Assembly (NCBI RefSeq): GCF_011759365.1
Contig: NZ_JAARLZ010000016.1
Location: 1-64,000, forward strand
Length of the DNA stretch: 64,000 nucleotides
Reading direction: 5' to 3'
From: Luteibacter anthropi
GTDB lineage: Bacteria; Pseudomonadota; Gammaproteobacteria; Xanthomonadales; Rhodanobacteraceae
Shown: piece after piece, positions 62,576-64,000 of the stretch
How the letters are laid out: every line of letters starts with the position of its first letter
Numbering within the stretch: position 1 is the stretch's first letter
The notes under the pieces: model-generated
The model's database searches: none
Seen by the model: only the letters and a program-made list of their open reading frames with translations
Told to the model about the DNA's origin: nothing
Translations under genes and position numbers: made by a program

Positions 62576-63081
62576 GCGCGGGGATCCGGGTTATCGAGGA
62601 CGGTCTGGGTCTGTTCGGCGCGGAAGGCATCGAGCGCCGCGGCCACGGCCGGGTCGTGCAGGGCCAGTACCGAGGCAGCCATGAGGGCGGCATTGGTGGC
62701 CCCGGCCTTGCCGATCGCCAGGGTGCCCACAGGGATACCGGCCGGCATCTGCGCGATGGACAGCAGGGAATCCATGCCATTCAAGGCCTTGGACTGCACC
62801 GGCACGCCGAATACGGGCAGCGGGGTCTTCGCGGCGATCATGCCCGGCAGGTGGGCGGCGCCACCGGCACCGGCCACGATGACCTGGATGCCGCGCTCGC
62901 GAGCCGTGTTCGCGTAGTCGAACAGCAGGTCGGGCGTGCGGTGGGCGGAAACGACCCGGACCTCGTGCACCACACCCAGGCGCGAGAGCATCGCCGAGGC
63001 GTGCTCCATCGTTTCCCAGTCCGAACGAGAGCCCATCACCACGCCGACGCGCGGAGCGGTTGCTTCGTTGCCTACAGTCAT
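62572..63081 (-). CDS. purE: N5-carboxyaminoimidazole ribonucleotide mutase
   Basis: This 169-aa mutase converts N5-CAIR to CAIR. Motifs are [17 protein letters not shown] (phosphate loop), [15 protein letters not shown] (active-site His-Arg), [26 protein letters not shown] and [19 protein letters not shown]. The ATG at 63081 is preceded by GGAAG at a good distance; a TTG five codons upstream is less likely. It forms the purE-purK operon with a 4-nt overlap. Confidence 0.96.
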   Translation of the reverse strand: MTVGNEATAPRVGVVMGSRSDWETMEHASAMLSRLGVVHEVRVVSAHRTPDLLFDYANTARERGIQVIVAGAGGAAHLPGMIAAKTPLPVFGVPVQSKALNGMDSLLSIAQMPAGIPVGTLAIGKAGATNAALMAASVLALHDPAVAAALDAFRAEQTQTVLDNPDPRA

Positions 63082-63152
63082 GGCCGGAGCTTCCAAAAGC
63101 GGCTATTGTACGAGCATTCCCGTTTCTCAGGTTGGCCGCCCGGCCACGTCCC

Positions 63153-63443
63153 ATGGACAAGCGACTCATCGATATCCTCTGCTGCCCCGTCAGCAAGCGC
63201 CCCGTGCGCCCGCTCACCTCCAGCGAACGCGACAGCCTCAATGGCGCCATCCGCGCCGGCTCCGTCGACACGGTGGCAGGCGAAAAAGTCAGCGCAACGC
63301 TCACCGAGGGCCTGATCACCACCGACGGCAAGCTGGTCTACCGTGTGGAAGACGGCATCCCCGTCATGCTCCCCGAGGCTGGCATCGGCACCACCCAGTT
63401 GACCGGTTTCACCCCTGATGCGGGATTCGCGCAAAATCCGTGA
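63153..63443 (+). CDS. Trm112/YcaR-like zinc-ribbon-type protein
   Basis: This 96-aa protein starts MDKRLIDILCCPVSKRPVR, typical of Trm112-family (UPF0434) proteins, and ends with the conserved GIPVMLPEAG segment. Canonical Trm112 uses paired cysteines; here CC near the N-terminus is present but the C-terminal pair is absent, as in many bacterial members. It is longer than YcaR (60 aa) by an internal insert (about 28-55). Role is unknown, perhaps supporting methyltransferases. It is divergent from purE. Confidence 0.88.
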   Translation: MDKRLIDILCCPVSKRPVRPLTSSERDSLNGAIRAGSVDTVAGEKVSATLTEGLITTDGKLVYRVEDGIPVMLPEAGIGTTQLTGFTPDAGFAQNP

Positions 63444-63520
63444 CAACAGTCACGCTATAAGAACCTGCATCCCGCACAATGCCTTCACGGGCGGGGGCCA
63501 GCGGTAATCCAGGAAGCGCG

Positions 63521-64000
63521 ATGAGCAACGCGAGCGAGCCATCCAACGTGATCGATCTGAGCCAGCGGCTCGACCCGCGCAGCGACCGGGTGGGTGCCCT
63601 GCTGGTCAGCGTTCGCGGCCTCGCCACGAAGCGCCTGCACGCGCTCGCCAGCAACATGTTCGAGAACATCGACGACGCCCTGTTCGATCTCGCTGAAAAA
63701 GCCGAGAACAACGCGGCGCAGACGCAGTTCTTCGATGGCATGCGCGAGGTGCGCAAGAAGCGGGCGATCGTCGAGCGCACCTTCCTGGGCCAGGTGGCCC
63801 GCGACCTCGCCGATTTCGCTTCCGGCCGCGGTCGCGCACCCGAAGCCGATGTCAGTGCCCGCCCCCTCGCCAACATCGAGCTCAGCCTCGTGGGCGAGAA
63901 CGAGCTGGAAGAATCCCTCGCCGTCACCGGCATGGTGAGCAAGAACGAACAACGCCTCGCCCGTGCCCTGTTCGCGGTGAACCAGCGCCTGTCGGTGATC
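63521..64000 (+). CDS. DUF1631-family protein, N-terminal part (cut by window end)
   Basis: 160 codons are present before the window ends. The N-terminus MSNASEPSNVIDLSQRLDPRSDRVG leads to LVSVRGLATKRLHALASNMFENIDDALFDLAEKAENNAAQTQFFDGMREVRKKRAIVERTFL and a later LANIELSLVGENELEESLAVTGMVSKNEQRLARALFAVNQRL. This pattern matches DUF1631 proteins, long cytosolic proteins (700 aa or more) of unknown function found in betaproteobacteria and xanthomonads. A ribosome site CCAGGAAG precedes the ATG. Confidence 0.85.
   Translation, partial: MSNASEPSNVIDLSQRLDPRSDRVGALLVSVRGLATKRLHALASNMFENIDDALFDLAEKAENNAAQTQFFDGMREVRKKRAIVERTFLGQVARDLADFASGRGRAPEADVSARPLANIELSLVGENELEESLAVTGMVSKNEQRLARALFAVNQRLSVI

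Overview
The window is high-GC gammaproteobacterial chromosome. Protein sequences, the synteny thrS-infC-rpmI-rplT-pheS-pheT-ihfA-merR, several large TonB-dependent receptors and abundant REP sequences of the form GTAGGAGCGCGC...GCGCGACCGG suggest Rhodanobacteraceae/Xanthomonadaceae (Luteibacter- or Dyella-like). The family assignment is inference; no 16S rRNA gene is present.

Layout. 1-8.2 kb: a PsiF-type protein, an 18-bp tandem repeat between REP arms, upp, a SnoaL-like protein with an XRE-cupin regulator, a TonB-dependent receptor, and a large secreted lamin-tail/EEP nuclease behind a plausible Pho box. 8.2-13.0 kb: a foreign island holding an integrase stub cut by a decayed IS3-family element, then an AT-rich, tightly coupled three-gene operon (NdpA/YejK-like nucleoid protein, putative PD-(D/E)XK-like protein, unrecognised 376-aa protein). 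This is the best candidate for an undescribed system. 13-20.8 kb: prolyl aminopeptidase, a D-2-hydroxyglutarate dehydrogenase-like flavoprotein divergent from serA (the two enzymes are functionally linked), a DRE-TIM lyase overlapping a PAS-GGDEF cyclase, a TPR membrane protein and a REP array. 20.8-28.8 kb: tRNA-Pro and the translation operon read leftward from thrS. thrS has a leader with a Thr-rich mini-ORF and a terminator, infC apparently starts at ATC, and pheS is preceded by a strong terminator hairpin.

28.8-39.5 kb: nucleotide-sugar epimerase, the recC-recB-recD operon and a HemJ-like membrane protein. 39.6-45.2 kb: an iron-type TonB receptor with a Fur box over its -10, a palindrome-dense gap, two small coupled genes and a compositionally atypical secreted glycosidase-like protein. 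45.7-53.1 kb: tRNA-Val, uvrB, a GspH/FimT pseudopilin, tmk, tRNA-Asn, and a repair operon in which an SRAP protein lacking all its catalytic residues is coupled through a 44-aa ORF to an alkyladenine glycosylase; then a DUF3309 peptide and ppnN. 53.2-64 kb: an Oar-like TonB receptor, a bifunctional OlsF-like acyltransferase, MarC, a YciK-like SDR, grxD, sodB, purE-purK, a Trm112-like protein and the start of a DUF1631 gene.

REP sequences occupy most larger intergenic gaps, and the TAG stop codons of three genes lie inside a REP. No rRNA, CRISPR array or replication origin was seen. All family names rest on reading motifs by eye; no database search was possible.
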